Made by a program: the position numbers and the translations under genes. Shown piece by piece: positions 27,567 to 35,762 of a stretch of 64,000 nt of DNA; position 1 is the stretch's first letter, and each line of letters opens with the position of its first letter. Source of the DNA: Hyphomonas sp. (GTDB lineage: Bacteria > Pseudomonadota > Alphaproteobacteria > Caulobacterales > Hyphomonadaceae); the NCBI RefSeq assembly GCF_013823385.1, contig NZ_PNMA01000006.1, positions 88,397 through 152,396 on the forward strand. Direction: 5' to 3'. Under the pieces are notes generated by a model that saw only the letters and a program-made list of their open reading frames with translations, searched no databases and had not been told where the DNA came from.

Positions 27567-29030
27567 ATGCTGAACCGCCTTTTGATGATCAGCTGCGCGT
27601 TGCTGGTGACCGCCTGTACTCAGCTGCCGGAAGATACCCACACACCGCCCCCTGACAGAATGGAGTGGCTTGCCGGCGATCACCATGTGCACAGCCAGTA
27701 CAGCGTCGGCTGGCGGTTCAAGGGCGAAAGCTCGGCAGTTAGCCCGCCCCTGGCGAGGATCGGCGGCGACGCGATCTATCCCATCGGCCAGAATGCCGAG
27801 ATGGCGCGGGCCCATGGGCTCGACTGGATGGTGACCACCGATCATGGCGGCCCCTTCCACAGCCAGATACATTATGAGCAGGCCTATCCGGACGTTCTGG
27901 ATGTGCGCGAAGCAATGCCGGATTTCTTTCTTTTCTACGGCATGGAATTTGATACGCCCGGCGCCGATCACGCGACCCTGATCATGCCCCATTCTCCGCT
28001 GGAGGCAGACCACCTATTCGACCTGGAAAGCCGTTACAATAAGCGCGAACCCTTTCCGGCCTATCCGGAAGCCGATCAGGATCCCCGCATGAATGCCGCG
28101 GTGGCGGCCATGGCCGCGCTTGATCCGGCGCCCGTCCTGATCGTGAACCATCCGTCGCGGTCCATGGTCAACGGAGCGTATGGAAAGGTCAGCCCGGAGA
28201 AGATGCGCCGCTGGCATGATATTGCGCCGGATATTGTGGTTGGCATGGAAGGCGCCCCCGGCCATCAGGCCCGCGCCGTGCGTCCCGACGGGCAGCTGGA
28301 GCCGACTGCGCCGCGCGGGGGCTATGAAGACGTACCCACCTATGGCGGATTTGATCCGATGACGGCGCAGATTGGCGGCGTCTGGGATGCGTTTCTCAGC
28401 GAAGGGCGGCGCTGGTGGGTGACGGCCACCTCCGACATGCATGTCCACTGGACCCATGGCGGTGACGAATTCTGGCCTGGAGAGTATTCCAAAACCTATG
28501 TTCTTGCCGAGCGCAGCTACGCCTCCCTGTTGGAAGGCATCCGCCTTGGGCGGATGTTTGCCGTCACCGGAGACCTGATCTCCGGGGTACGCCTGGAAGC
28601 GGAAAGCACGGCCGGCAGGCGCCCTGTGGTCCCCGGCGAGACCCTGACGATCCGCCCCGGAAGCAATGTGACCCTTGCCTTTTCCCTTCGAGAGCCGGAA
28701 GGCCCGAATTTCAACGGAGACCATCCTGAAGTTCAGCGGGTGGACGTGATTGTCGGTGAGGTCACCGGCCCGGCGTCTGACCCAAACGCGGATGCTGCCC
28801 CCAACAGCCGCATCGAAGCCCGCCTGTATCGGGATGATTTTGAAATTTCAGCCGACGGCTGGCTCACGGCCAGCATCACCCTGCCGCGCGTCGCCTCCGG
28901 CAAATACATTCGCCTGCGCGGCACCAACAACCGGGATCATGAACCCGGCGCCGATCCTGCGGGCGACGACCCCTGGGCTGATCTTTGGTTCTACACGAAC
29001 CCCATTTTCATTTCTATGGAAGAGGAGTGA
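27567..29030 (+). CDS. PHP-domain (CehA/McbA-like) metallohydrolase lipoprotein
   Basis: The product has 487 residues. It begins MLNRLLMISCALLVTACTQ, a lipoprotein signal with lipobox VTAC. The PHP metal-binding motifs are visible: GDHHVHSQYS (motif I), TTDHGGPFHSQIHYEQA (motif II), a mid-protein IVNHPSRS and ATSDMHVHWTHGGDEFW near residue 290. PHP proteins hydrolyse phosphoester or other bonds with 2-3 metal ions; CehA-like members hydrolyse carbamates and related compounds. Lipidation suggests action at the envelope on the receptors' ligand. GGAG precedes the ATG, and the sigma-factor gene is coupled directly after. Confidence 0.82.
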   Translation: MLNRLLMISCALLVTACTQLPEDTHTPPPDRMEWLAGDHHVHSQYSVGWRFKGESSAVSPPLARIGGDAIYPIGQNAEMARAHGLDWMVTTDHGGPFHSQIHYEQAYPDVLDVREAMPDFFLFYGMEFDTPGADHATLIMPHSPLEADHLFDLESRYNKREPFPAYPEADQDPRMNAAVAAMAALDPAPVLIVNHPSRSMVNGAYGKVSPEKMRRWHDIAPDIVVGMEGAPGHQARAVRPDGQLEPTAPRGGYEDVPTYGGFDPMTAQIGGVWDAFLSEGRRWWVTATSDMHVHWTHGGDEFWPGEYSKTYVLAERSYASLLEGIRLGRMFAVTGDLISGVRLEAESTAGRRPVVPGETLTIRPGSNVTLAFSLREPEGPNFNGDHPEVQRVDVIVGEVTGPASDPNADAAPNSRIEARLYRDDFEISADGWLTASITLPRVASGKYIRLRGTNNRDHEPGADPAGDDPWADLWFYTNPIFISMEEE

Positions 29031-29034
29031 ACGG

Positions 29035-29622
29035 GTGAATGGATCAGGTGGGGCGCTGCAGATGACCGAGGCCGGAAAACCTGCCGAAGGCGCCGGGCAG
29101 CGCGCGCTGCTGGAGCGGTTTTACCGGGACCACCGCGTTGGCCTTGTGGCCCGCCTGAGAAAGGTTTTCGGGCCGGGGCCGCCTTCTCCGGAAGATCTCG
29201 CCCAGTCGGCATTTGCCCGCCTTGCGGCGATGGATGATCTTTCCGTCATCAGAAACCCGAAAGCGCTCCTCTTCCGTATTGCGCTCAATTTCGGTTTCGA
29301 CCAGCTTGACAAGCAGGCCGTCTCCCAACGCCTCTACGGAAGTTACAAAATTTACACAGAACACATGCAAATAGAGGCTCCCGAAACCGTCTATCTGGAA
29401 GAAGAACGTCTCGAACAAATTCACAAACTGATAGACACGCTTCCGGATTCCGACAGGGAACTCCTTCGCTGGTGCCGGTTGAAGGGGGAAAGCTTGAGCG
29501 CGATTGCAGCTGAAAAAAGCGTCAGTGTTTCCACGCTGTCGCGCCGTCTGGCAAAGGTCATGGCGGACCTCAAACTCCGTCTTGAAGAGGACGGCCAGAA
29601 AGGCAGGGACCGGCATGACTAA
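29035..29622 (+). CDS. ECF sigma factor (FecI-like)
   Basis: This is a 195-residue sigma-70-family ECF factor. Region 2 includes LLERFYRDHRVGLVARLRKVFGPG and PSPEDLAQSAFARLAAMDD. Region 4 includes LIDTLPDSDRELLRWCRLKGESLSAIAAEKSVSVSTLSRRLAKVMADLK, read as its helices. GTG at 29035 is chosen because GGAG overlapping the previous stop is correctly spaced; ATG at 29062 is the alternative. The gene overlaps FecR by 8 bp. It would transcribe the receptor genes when FecR relays ligand binding at the STN receptor. Confidence 0.88.
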   Translation: MNGSGGALQMTEAGKPAEGAGQRALLERFYRDHRVGLVARLRKVFGPGPPSPEDLAQSAFARLAAMDDLSVIRNPKALLFRIALNFGFDQLDKQAVSQRLYGSYKIYTEHMQIEAPETVYLEEERLEQIHKLIDTLPDSDRELLRWCRLKGESLSAIAAEKSVSVSTLSRRLAKVMADLKLRLEEDGQKGRDRHD

Positions 29623-30649
29623 ACCCGCCTCCAGGGCCGCTGAAGGCCTCGATACATCTCTGCCCATCGCCGAACAGGCCTTTTTCTGGATTGCCTATCT
29701 GGAAAGCGGCGAAGCGACGGATGAAGACTATGAGGCGCTGGAAGCCTGGCTCGACCAGGACAGCCAGCACGGCCCCGCGCTGCGCGACGCCAGATTGCTC
29801 TGGCAGGAGACAGGCGCGGCGCTCTCCCTGCCCGCCCGCGCGCCGTTGCCTCCGCCTTTGCACCGCCCTGCCCCGGCCAGCCGCCGTTTGCCCCGCGCCC
29901 CGGCCCGCTGGATCGCCGGCGCCGGCCTGCTCGCCGCATGTCTCGGCATCGGCCTCTTCATGATGCCGTTTACGGGTCTTGCGCCCCAGCCACCGGCAGC
30001 GACCACTTATATGGCCGCCCGGTACAGCACCGCAATTTCGGAAGTGCGCCGTTTCGCGCTCGAAGACGGCTCGGAAATTGTGCTGGGCGGTGACAGCGCG
30101 GTCGAGATCACCTTCCGCGACAACAGCCGCGACGCCGTTCTGCTTCACGGACAAGCCTTTTTCGAGGTGGCCCCCGCGCCCGCGCGCCCCTTCAGCGTCG
30201 CTGCGGGACCGGCCAGCGTAACTGTTCTGGGTACGGCCTTTGATGTCCGCAAAGGCCCCCGCCAGACCACCGTATCGGTCGTCTCCGGAACCGTTTCCAT
30301 CCGCGCGCTTGACTCAGCGGCCCCGCAGGTTCTGACAGCCGGCCAGCGTCTGTCGGTAGACAAAGGCGGCGGGTTTGGCCCGCTTCAGCGCTTTGAACCA
30401 AGCCAGGTTCTCGGCTGGCAGGAGCTGCGCTTCTCCTTTGAAGACACCCGGCTTGAAGATCTCATCGCGGATCTGAACCGCTATTCGCAGCCCCGGATCG
30501 AGCTTGCAGATGCAAGCCTGCGGGACATCAACGTCTCTGCCTCCTTCAGCCTCGATCAGAGTGATGCCATGCTGGCCAGCCTCGCCGCCGCCCTCTCTCT
30601 GGAAATCGTGGAGGAGGACGGTCGGCGCATTCTGCGAAAGAAGAACTAA
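29615..30649 (+). CDS. FecR-like anti-sigma/sigma regulator
   Basis: This 344-residue single-span protein has an N-terminal FecR-type cytoplasmic domain (about 22-63, AFFWIAYLESGEATDEDYEALEAWL across it) and one transmembrane helix (99-122, WIAGAGLLAACLGIGLFMM). A periplasmic FecR domain (about 140-235) contains EDGSEIVLGGDSAVEI and VTVLGTAFDVRKG. A C-terminal STN-like domain contains SFEDTRLEDLIADLNRYSQP. It carries the signal from the outer-membrane receptor to the ECF sigma factor. The start overlaps the sigma gene. Confidence 0.92.
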   Translation: MTKPASRAAEGLDTSLPIAEQAFFWIAYLESGEATDEDYEALEAWLDQDSQHGPALRDARLLWQETGAALSLPARAPLPPPLHRPAPASRRLPRAPARWIAGAGLLAACLGIGLFMMPFTGLAPQPPAATTYMAARYSTAISEVRRFALEDGSEIVLGGDSAVEITFRDNSRDAVLLHGQAFFEVAPAPARPFSVAAGPASVTVLGTAFDVRKGPRQTTVSVVSGTVSIRALDSAAPQVLTAGQRLSVDKGGGFGPLQRFEPSQVLGWQELRFSFEDTRLEDLIADLNRYSQPRIELADASLRDINVSASFSLDQSDAMLASLAAALSLEIVEEDGRRILRKKN

Positions 30650-30924
30650 GCCATACCCCCGGCCGCCTGTTTGTTGGATCAGCCGCGACCGCAGGCTGTT
30701 CCTGCGCTGACCGGAAAATTGCGCCCGCGCCGGAACCGATGCGGGTTTCATGCGCTGTTGGCATAGCACGTACACGGCTCTCAGGGCCTGAGGTCCGATT
30801 CGCAACTGCGTGGGGAGAGAGTGTGCCGTTGCGATTCCGCGGCTGTAGGCATTGCCGCCTCCGCCCGAGACTGCCCCCGCCCCCCTTCCAACGGTGGGTG
30901 ATACAGAACGAAGGAGACAGATCG

Positions 30925-33432
30925 ATGGCAGCAGCGGCCGCTACCGAACGCCGGGCCTGGCATCGGGCTTATCTCTTCTGCGCAACACTTACCGGCGCGC
31001 TGGGTCTCGCCATGTCAGGGCTCGGTCTGTGGCTGGTCCTCCTCGGCGGCACGTTCTATTATCTCCTGGCAGGCTTGCTGCTGCTGGCGGCAACAGTCTT
31101 CAGCTGGCGGGGCCAGCATCGCGCATCCCTTCTTCTTTACGCGGGCGCGTTCGCCGGAACTTTCGTCTGGTCACTGATGGAAATCGCCGGAAAGGGCTGG
31201 CTACCGGCCTGGGGCATTGATCTGGCGGGCCGGGCCGGGCTTCTTGCCGGGCTGGTTGCCGCCATCGGGCTTACCTTTCTCATGTGGCGCGTTCCTCCCG
31301 GCAGGCCGCTGCGCCGCGTCGCGCTTATTTTCCTGCTGGGCGCAGCCGCCGCCCTGGGCACGCTTGTCTTCATCTACTGGGAACGGGTTGAGCCGGGCGG
31401 ACCGCCCCTGCAACCCGCCTCCGTTGGCGCATCCTCCGGCAATCCGCAGGCAGAAGCGGGCGCAGACTGGCGCGCCTATGGCGGCACGGTGGAAGGCCGG
31501 CGCTATTCTTCTCTCAGCCAGATTTCCGTGGCGAATGTGACCGGGCTGAAGGAGGCATGGAGCTTCCGGACGGGCGACCTCAACCCGAATGAGGGCCGGG
31601 TGTTTTACTCATCCCAGAACACGCCCATCAAGGCCGAGGATTATCTCTACATTTGTACGCCTACGAACAAGGTCTTCGCCCTCGACCCCGGCTCGGGCGA
31701 AGTGCTCTGGAGCCATGATCCCGGCGTTCCGGCTGCCGCCATGGAACCCCTGTTCTCCGCCGCCTGCCGCGCCGTCGCGTATTTCGATGATGGCGAACCA
31801 GCCGGCCGGCCTGAGGCAATTGAACATATGCCTGCTGTCGAAGGCGTGACCGGCGCCGTACCCCGCGGGGGAAGCCAGTGTCACCGTCGCGTCTATATCT
31901 CAACCGCCGACGGCCGGCTGATTGCGCTTGATGCTGTCGGCGGTTTCCTCTGCGAGGATTTTGGCGAAGGCGGCACGGTGGACCTGACCGCCGGCATGGG
32001 CCTGCGCGCGTCAGGCTTTGCGTCCAACACTTCGGGCGCAACCGTCGCGGGCGGTCTTCTGATCCTTGGCCAGCAGGTCAGCGACAATCAGCGGCGCGAT
32101 GCCCCCTCCGGCGTGGTGCGCGCCTATGATGTCCGCACCGGTGAGCTTCGCTGGGCGTGGGACGCCCTGCGCCCAGATCCCCAGGCCCCGCTCGCCCCCG
32201 GTGAGATTTATCCGCGCGGCACACCGAATGTCTGGAATGTGGTCTCGGCAGACGAATCCCTCGGGCTCGCCTTCCTCGCCACCGGTAACGCAGCGGCTGA
32301 CCAGTGGGGCGGCAACCGGCTGCCGGAAGAAGACCGCGTCACCGATGCCATCGTCGCCGTCGATCTGGAGACAGGCGCGGAGCGGTGGGTTTATTCCACG
32401 GTCACGCATGACCTTTGGGACTATGATCTGGGTGCCCAGCCCGTCCTCGTCGACGTGACCATCGAAGGCGTGACGCGCCGCGCCATCCTCCAGGCAAGCA
32501 AAACCGGCAATCTCTTCCTGCTCGACGCTCTGACCGGCGAGCCCTTGCGGCCTGTTGAACCCCGCCCCGCGCCCCAGGGCCCGCCTCCGGGCGACTGGGT
32601 AGCGCCCACGCAGCCTCAATCTGTCTTTTTCCCCAATATCGGCGGCGTCCCCGGCCGTGATCCCGAGGAAATCGACGCCCGGCATGCCTTTGGCCTGACA
32701 CCGGTCGATGCCGCGCTGTGCCGGATCAGCTTTCACCGCCACCGCTATGAGGGGATGTTTACGCCGCCCACCACAGAAGGCGAAGGCATGCTGCTCTTTC
32801 CTGGCACGGTGGGCGGGCTCAACTGGGGCGGCCTGGGGTATGACCCTGAGCGCCGGCTGATCATCGCCAACAATTCCCGCCTGCCCAATCGCGTTGTCCT
32901 CCATCCCCGCGACGAGGTTCACGATCTGCCCGTAGGATCGGGGGGCTCCCGTCCCGACCAAGCCATCGCCCCCCATGCCGGCACGCCTTTTGGCGTGACC
33001 CGGCCTATCTGGTGGTCCCCGCTGAAGGTTCCCTGCATCTCGCCGCCCTGGGGCTACATATCAGCCATCAGCCTTGATACTGGCGAGATCGTGTGGTCGC
33101 GGCCCTTCGGGACAGGCTTTGATACCGGCCCGCTGGGCATCCCAACCTTCCTCAAGATCCCCACTGGCACGCCCAATCTTGGCGGCCCCCTCGTCACAGC
33201 CGGCGGGCTGACCTTCATCGGCGCCACGCAGGACAATTTCCTGCGCGCCTTTGAAACCGAAAGCGGCAGGCTTGTCTGGGAAGCGCGCCTCCCGGCCGGT
33301 CCCCAGGCCGGCCCGATGACCTACGAGCATGAGGGCCGGCAATACGTCGCGATCACCGCCACCGGCCATGCCCGTTTTGAAACAACGCCGGGCGACTACC
33401 TCAAAGTCTACGCACTGCCGGAAGATCAGTAG
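30925..33432 (+). CDS. Membrane-bound PQQ-dependent dehydrogenase (glucose/quinate/shikimate family)
   Basis: The product has 835 residues. The N-terminal 150 residues hold about five membrane spans. The periplasmic eight-bladed propeller follows, with DWRAYGGTVEGRRYSSLSQI, NTPIKAEDYLYICTPTNKVFALD, THDLWDYDLGAQPVLVD and the tryptophan-docking repeats typical of PQQ enzymes. It oxidises a sugar, polyol or cyclitol in the periplasm and passes electrons to ubiquinone. GAAGGAGA precedes ATG 30925. No PQQ biosynthesis genes are in the window. Position behind FecR suggests its substrate relates to the two receptors. The 275-bp gap (30650-30924) shows no recognised regulatory RNA. Confidence 0.92.
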   Translation: MAAAAATERRAWHRAYLFCATLTGALGLAMSGLGLWLVLLGGTFYYLLAGLLLLAATVFSWRGQHRASLLLYAGAFAGTFVWSLMEIAGKGWLPAWGIDLAGRAGLLAGLVAAIGLTFLMWRVPPGRPLRRVALIFLLGAAAALGTLVFIYWERVEPGGPPLQPASVGASSGNPQAEAGADWRAYGGTVEGRRYSSLSQISVANVTGLKEAWSFRTGDLNPNEGRVFYSSQNTPIKAEDYLYICTPTNKVFALDPGSGEVLWSHDPGVPAAAMEPLFSAACRAVAYFDDGEPAGRPEAIEHMPAVEGVTGAVPRGGSQCHRRVYISTADGRLIALDAVGGFLCEDFGEGGTVDLTAGMGLRASGFASNTSGATVAGGLLILGQQVSDNQRRDAPSGVVRAYDVRTGELRWAWDALRPDPQAPLAPGEIYPRGTPNVWNVVSADESLGLAFLATGNAAADQWGGNRLPEEDRVTDAIVAVDLETGAERWVYSTVTHDLWDYDLGAQPVLVDVTIEGVTRRAILQASKTGNLFLLDALTGEPLRPVEPRPAPQGPPPGDWVAPTQPQSVFFPNIGGVPGRDPEEIDARHAFGLTPVDAALCRISFHRHRYEGMFTPPTTEGEGMLLFPGTVGGLNWGGLGYDPERRLIIANNSRLPNRVVLHPRDEVHDLPVGSGGSRPDQAIAPHAGTPFGVTRPIWWSPLKVPCISPPWGYISAISLDTGEIVWSRPFGTGFDTGPLGIPTFLKIPTGTPNLGGPLVTAGGLTFIGATQDNFLRAFETESGRLVWEARLPAGPQAGPMTYEHEGRQYVAITATGHARFETTPGDYLKVYALPEDQ

Positions 33433-33485
33433 GCGGCACATTTCGAAGCTGGAGGTGTTTGCGGAAGCGCCGCCCCAAGAAAAAT

Positions 33486-33749
33486 TCACGTCTTGTCGCC
33501 ACCGCCTTGCGAGTCCGGGGGAGAGAGGCCCCGCAGGATCATCCGGATTTCAGCCCCATAACCCGCTTCGACAGCAAAGGCGCCAGCCGGAACGGCGCCC
33601 GGATCTTCCTGCCCGTCCTGCGGCGGAAACGGTTCCCACAGCTCGGCCATCAGCCGCGCCGCCTGCTCGGCGGAAAGCTCCTGCACCAGCCACATCAAGA
33701 CCCGGCGCTGCGCCGTCAACCTGGCTTCCAACTCGTCAATCGTTTTCAT
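33486..33749 (-). CDS. Small protein of unknown function, third gene of the N-hydroxylase operon
   Basis: An 87-residue protein whose gene overlaps the DUF1989 gene end by 14 bp, so it is translated with it. It starts MKTIDELEARLTAQRRVLMWL and has a helical, possibly coiled-coil first half (LEARLTAQRRVLMWLVQELSAEQAARLM), then a Pro/Gly-rich tail. No family is recognised. Overlap and strand make it a likely part of the operon, perhaps a small partner protein. It converges on the PQQ dehydrogenase gene with 53 bp between. Confidence 0.6.
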   Translation of the reverse strand: MKTIDELEARLTAQRRVLMWLVQELSAEQAARLMAELWEPFPPQDGQEDPGAVPAGAFAVEAGYGAEIRMILRGLSPPDSQGGGDKT

Positions 33750-34395
33750 ATGCTGCGCCCTGTTCCCTTCCGGCGCTATTGGCCACATCTCCCTGATGAG
33801 CCCGGCTGACAAAATCAGACAGCACCTCATAGTCAATGGGCTTATAGCGGAAGTTGTTGGATTGTCCCGCAGAGCAGCTCGTCAGGCCGACAATCATGTC
33901 CATCCGGGCCCGGAATACAATGGAATTGCCTGGCTGGCTCAGCGGGGGCAGCACCCTGATCGCGCCCGTCTCTCCGTCTACGGCGACATTCATGAAACAG
34001 TTGAAGGCAATGGGCACACGGTCCGGCGAAATACCCCAGGGTTTCAGAACACGCTCCAGATTCTCCTGGCATCCGCCCGAAGGGGCCGCCTCACCATAGA
34101 TGATGCGGAACGTGTCCTTCGAGCATGGCGTCAGTGTAAAATCATGCCGCCCCACATCATCGGCAACGATGTCGAACATCTCCCGGCTCCGGTTCGAATA
34201 GAGGCAGTCTCCGGTGGTGAGATACAGACGGCTGGCATAGTCGAGCGATCTGCCAGACGAGAGAAACTCCCCGGTATCGGCGGCAGAAAAGGCAACCATG
34301 TCACTCACCTGTTCTCCTTCCGGATCAGTGACTTTCAGATACTGCCCCGCCTTGATCAGAAAGGCTGCGCCGGATTTCGGAGGAATACGCTGCAT
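33736..34395 (-). CDS. DUF1989 (urea carboxylase-associated) family protein
   Basis: This 219-residue protein has the DUF1989 signature: RSLDYASRLYLTTGDCLYSNRSREMF, DFTLTPCSKDTFRIIYG, CQENLERVL, PIAFNCFMNVAVDGETG and DMIVGLTSCSAGQSNNF. Relatives sit beside urea carboxylase genes or beside YqcI/YcgG proteins. The conserved Cys and His residues suggest a metal site, but the reaction is unknown. Its start is 3 bp after the stop of the GntA-like gene, so the two are one operon. It may process the product of N-hydroxylation (inferred). Confidence 0.88.
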   Translation of the reverse strand: MQRIPPKSGAAFLIKAGQYLKVTDPEGEQVSDMVAFSAADTGEFLSSGRSLDYASRLYLTTGDCLYSNRSREMFDIVADDVGRHDFTLTPCSKDTFRIIYGEAAPSGGCQENLERVLKPWGISPDRVPIAFNCFMNVAVDGETGAIRVLPPLSQPGNSIVFRARMDMIVGLTSCSAGQSNNFRYKPIDYEVLSDFVSRAHQGDVANSAGREQGAAYEND

Positions 34396-34398
34396 GGT

Positions 34399-35070
34399 CT
34401 ATACCTTTGGCTTGAAGGGGCAGGTCCAGTCGTCGCCAACCAGACGGCCGGAATATTGGCGCGCCTCGGATCGTTCGCCAAAATCGGTCAGCATGGGGTT
34501 GACAGAGCCCGCGCCGGCTTCCTCCCGCTCCCGGATGATGGCTTTCATCCGGTCAAACCGTCCGTCTGCCTGCAGACGTTCAAACTGGTCGTGGGAATTG
34601 AACACCAGGGCCGGATGGCCGAACCGCCGGGCAGGCCGCGACGCCCCCGGATGAAGGCCGATGACGAAAAAGGCCTCGCCGCAGACGCTGACGGAAAAAT
34701 GCGGAGAATCCGGATCCGGCGACGTCCCTTCCGCCCAGGGGGCGCCGGCGACGGCGTCAAGATTGTGGAGGCATTGCAGCCGGTTCCAGAGCGCCTTTTC
34801 GAAAGCGGCCTCGGACAAGCTGTCTGGCCCCCTGAAGATCGCTGTGAAGGACTGGACGACCGGCCCCGCCCGATCCAGCGTGCGGATGAAGCCGAGCAGA
34901 TCCTCGCGCAAATCCACATCATCCCCGGGGGTGGTGATATCCTGATAGAGGCCAACAACCAGTTCATCCCTGGCCAGCGCGGATTTGGCCCCCACACAGG
35001 GAAAGCTTTCTGCCCTGATGAACTCTGTCAGCTCGGCTTTGTACGCGTCTGCATCCGAAAGGGTAATCAT
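34399..35070 (-). CDS. YqcI/YcgG-family protein, GntA/DcsA-like heme N-hydroxylase
   Basis: This 223-residue protein has the YqcI/YcgG pattern: SFPCVGAKSALARDEL at the N-terminus, FFVIGLHPGASRPARRF in the middle, FNSHDQFERLQADGRF, then SVNPMLTDFGERSEARQYSGR and WTCPF at the C-terminus. Characterised relatives (DcsA of cycloserine, GntA of guanitoxin biosynthesis) are heme enzymes that N-hydroxylate guanidino groups such as that of arginine. The ATG at 35070 is chosen to begin at the family's usual N-terminus. The next gene is DUF1989. No biosynthetic cluster surrounds it, so the substrate is open. Confidence 0.85.
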   Translation of the reverse strand: MITLSDADAYKAELTEFIRAESFPCVGAKSALARDELVVGLYQDITTPGDDVDLREDLLGFIRTLDRAGPVVQSFTAIFRGPDSLSEAAFEKALWNRLQCLHNLDAVAGAPWAEGTSPDPDSPHFSVSVCGEAFFVIGLHPGASRPARRFGHPALVFNSHDQFERLQADGRFDRMKAIIREREEAGAGSVNPMLTDFGERSEARQYSGRLVGDDWTCPFKPKV

Positions 35071-35279
35071 GACCAACCTGTCTGCCTTTTCGCATTGGAT
35101 GCACAAAAACGCGGCACTCCCGAAGAGGTTCCTCCTGCCCACCAGTCAAACACATCTTTATGCGGAACAATTCCATCTGCAGAAATGGCAGCAGCTCCCG
35201 TGGAACCAATCCGTCGAGAGTACGTTAACGCTGCTTCCCGCGAGCAAGCATGAACTCGCGGTGGGTCACGGGATGCCGG

Positions 35280-35585
35280 TCAACCAGACCCCCGCTGGCG
35301 ATCGGTGCGGCGTTGCGGCCCTGAGCTGTCCTCTCCCTGATCAGTCAGGGTGGGAAATTCGCCCTGATTTTCGAGCGCCTCTATGGGCTCGGCTTCCGGC
35401 TCATTCAGCGACGCAGATAACGGGATTGTTCCAGCCCGGGGCGCCTGCTCAATCGCAAGCAGCTGCGCGGCCTCTTCTTCAAAAGCCTCCGCGCCAGCGG
35501 CAGGCCGGCCCGCCTCTTCCCACAGATGCTGCGCCCTTTCATGTATCCTTGCTGCGCGTTCTTCGGCGCTCGGGGCCTTGCTCAT
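35280..35585 (-). CDS. DUF2934 domain protein
   Basis: The product has 101 residues. It opens with RAARIHERAQHLWEEAGRP and a following AEAFEEEAAQLL, the DUF2934 helix pair, then a Pro/Glu-rich disordered tail. The function is unknown; members are small soluble proteins common in alphaproteobacteria. AAGGAGA six bases before the ATG at 35585 supports the start. It is 209 bp upstream of the GntA-like gene on the same strand, too far to be certain of co-transcription. Confidence 0.75.
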   Translation of the reverse strand: MSKAPSAEERAARIHERAQHLWEEAGRPAAGAEAFEEEAAQLLAIEQAPRAGTIPLSASLNEPEAEPIEALENQGEFPTLTDQGEDSSGPQRRTDRQRGSG

Positions 35586-35762
35586 GGATCTCTCCTTCCT
35601 GATGCCCCCCACTTCCTAACTCCTGTTTGGCTCGCAGGTTCCGGTTCCCCTCTCCGACGCGCGCTGACCGCTTGAAAGCGGGCTAGGTACTTCTCCGGAT
35701 GGGAAGATTGCGAAGTTCCGCCCACTAATTAATCATAACGCAGGCAAGCAGGCGGGACAAAA

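Noticed and set aside
30650..30924. Possible riboswitch or leader before the PQQ dehydrogenase
   Set aside because: GC-rich hairpins only; none of the conserved cores (glycine, cobalamin, SAM) could be found.
33796..35253. 485-codon plus-strand open frame across the N-hydroxylase operon
   Set aside because: Runs against three coupled minus-strand genes with recognised families; no homology features.
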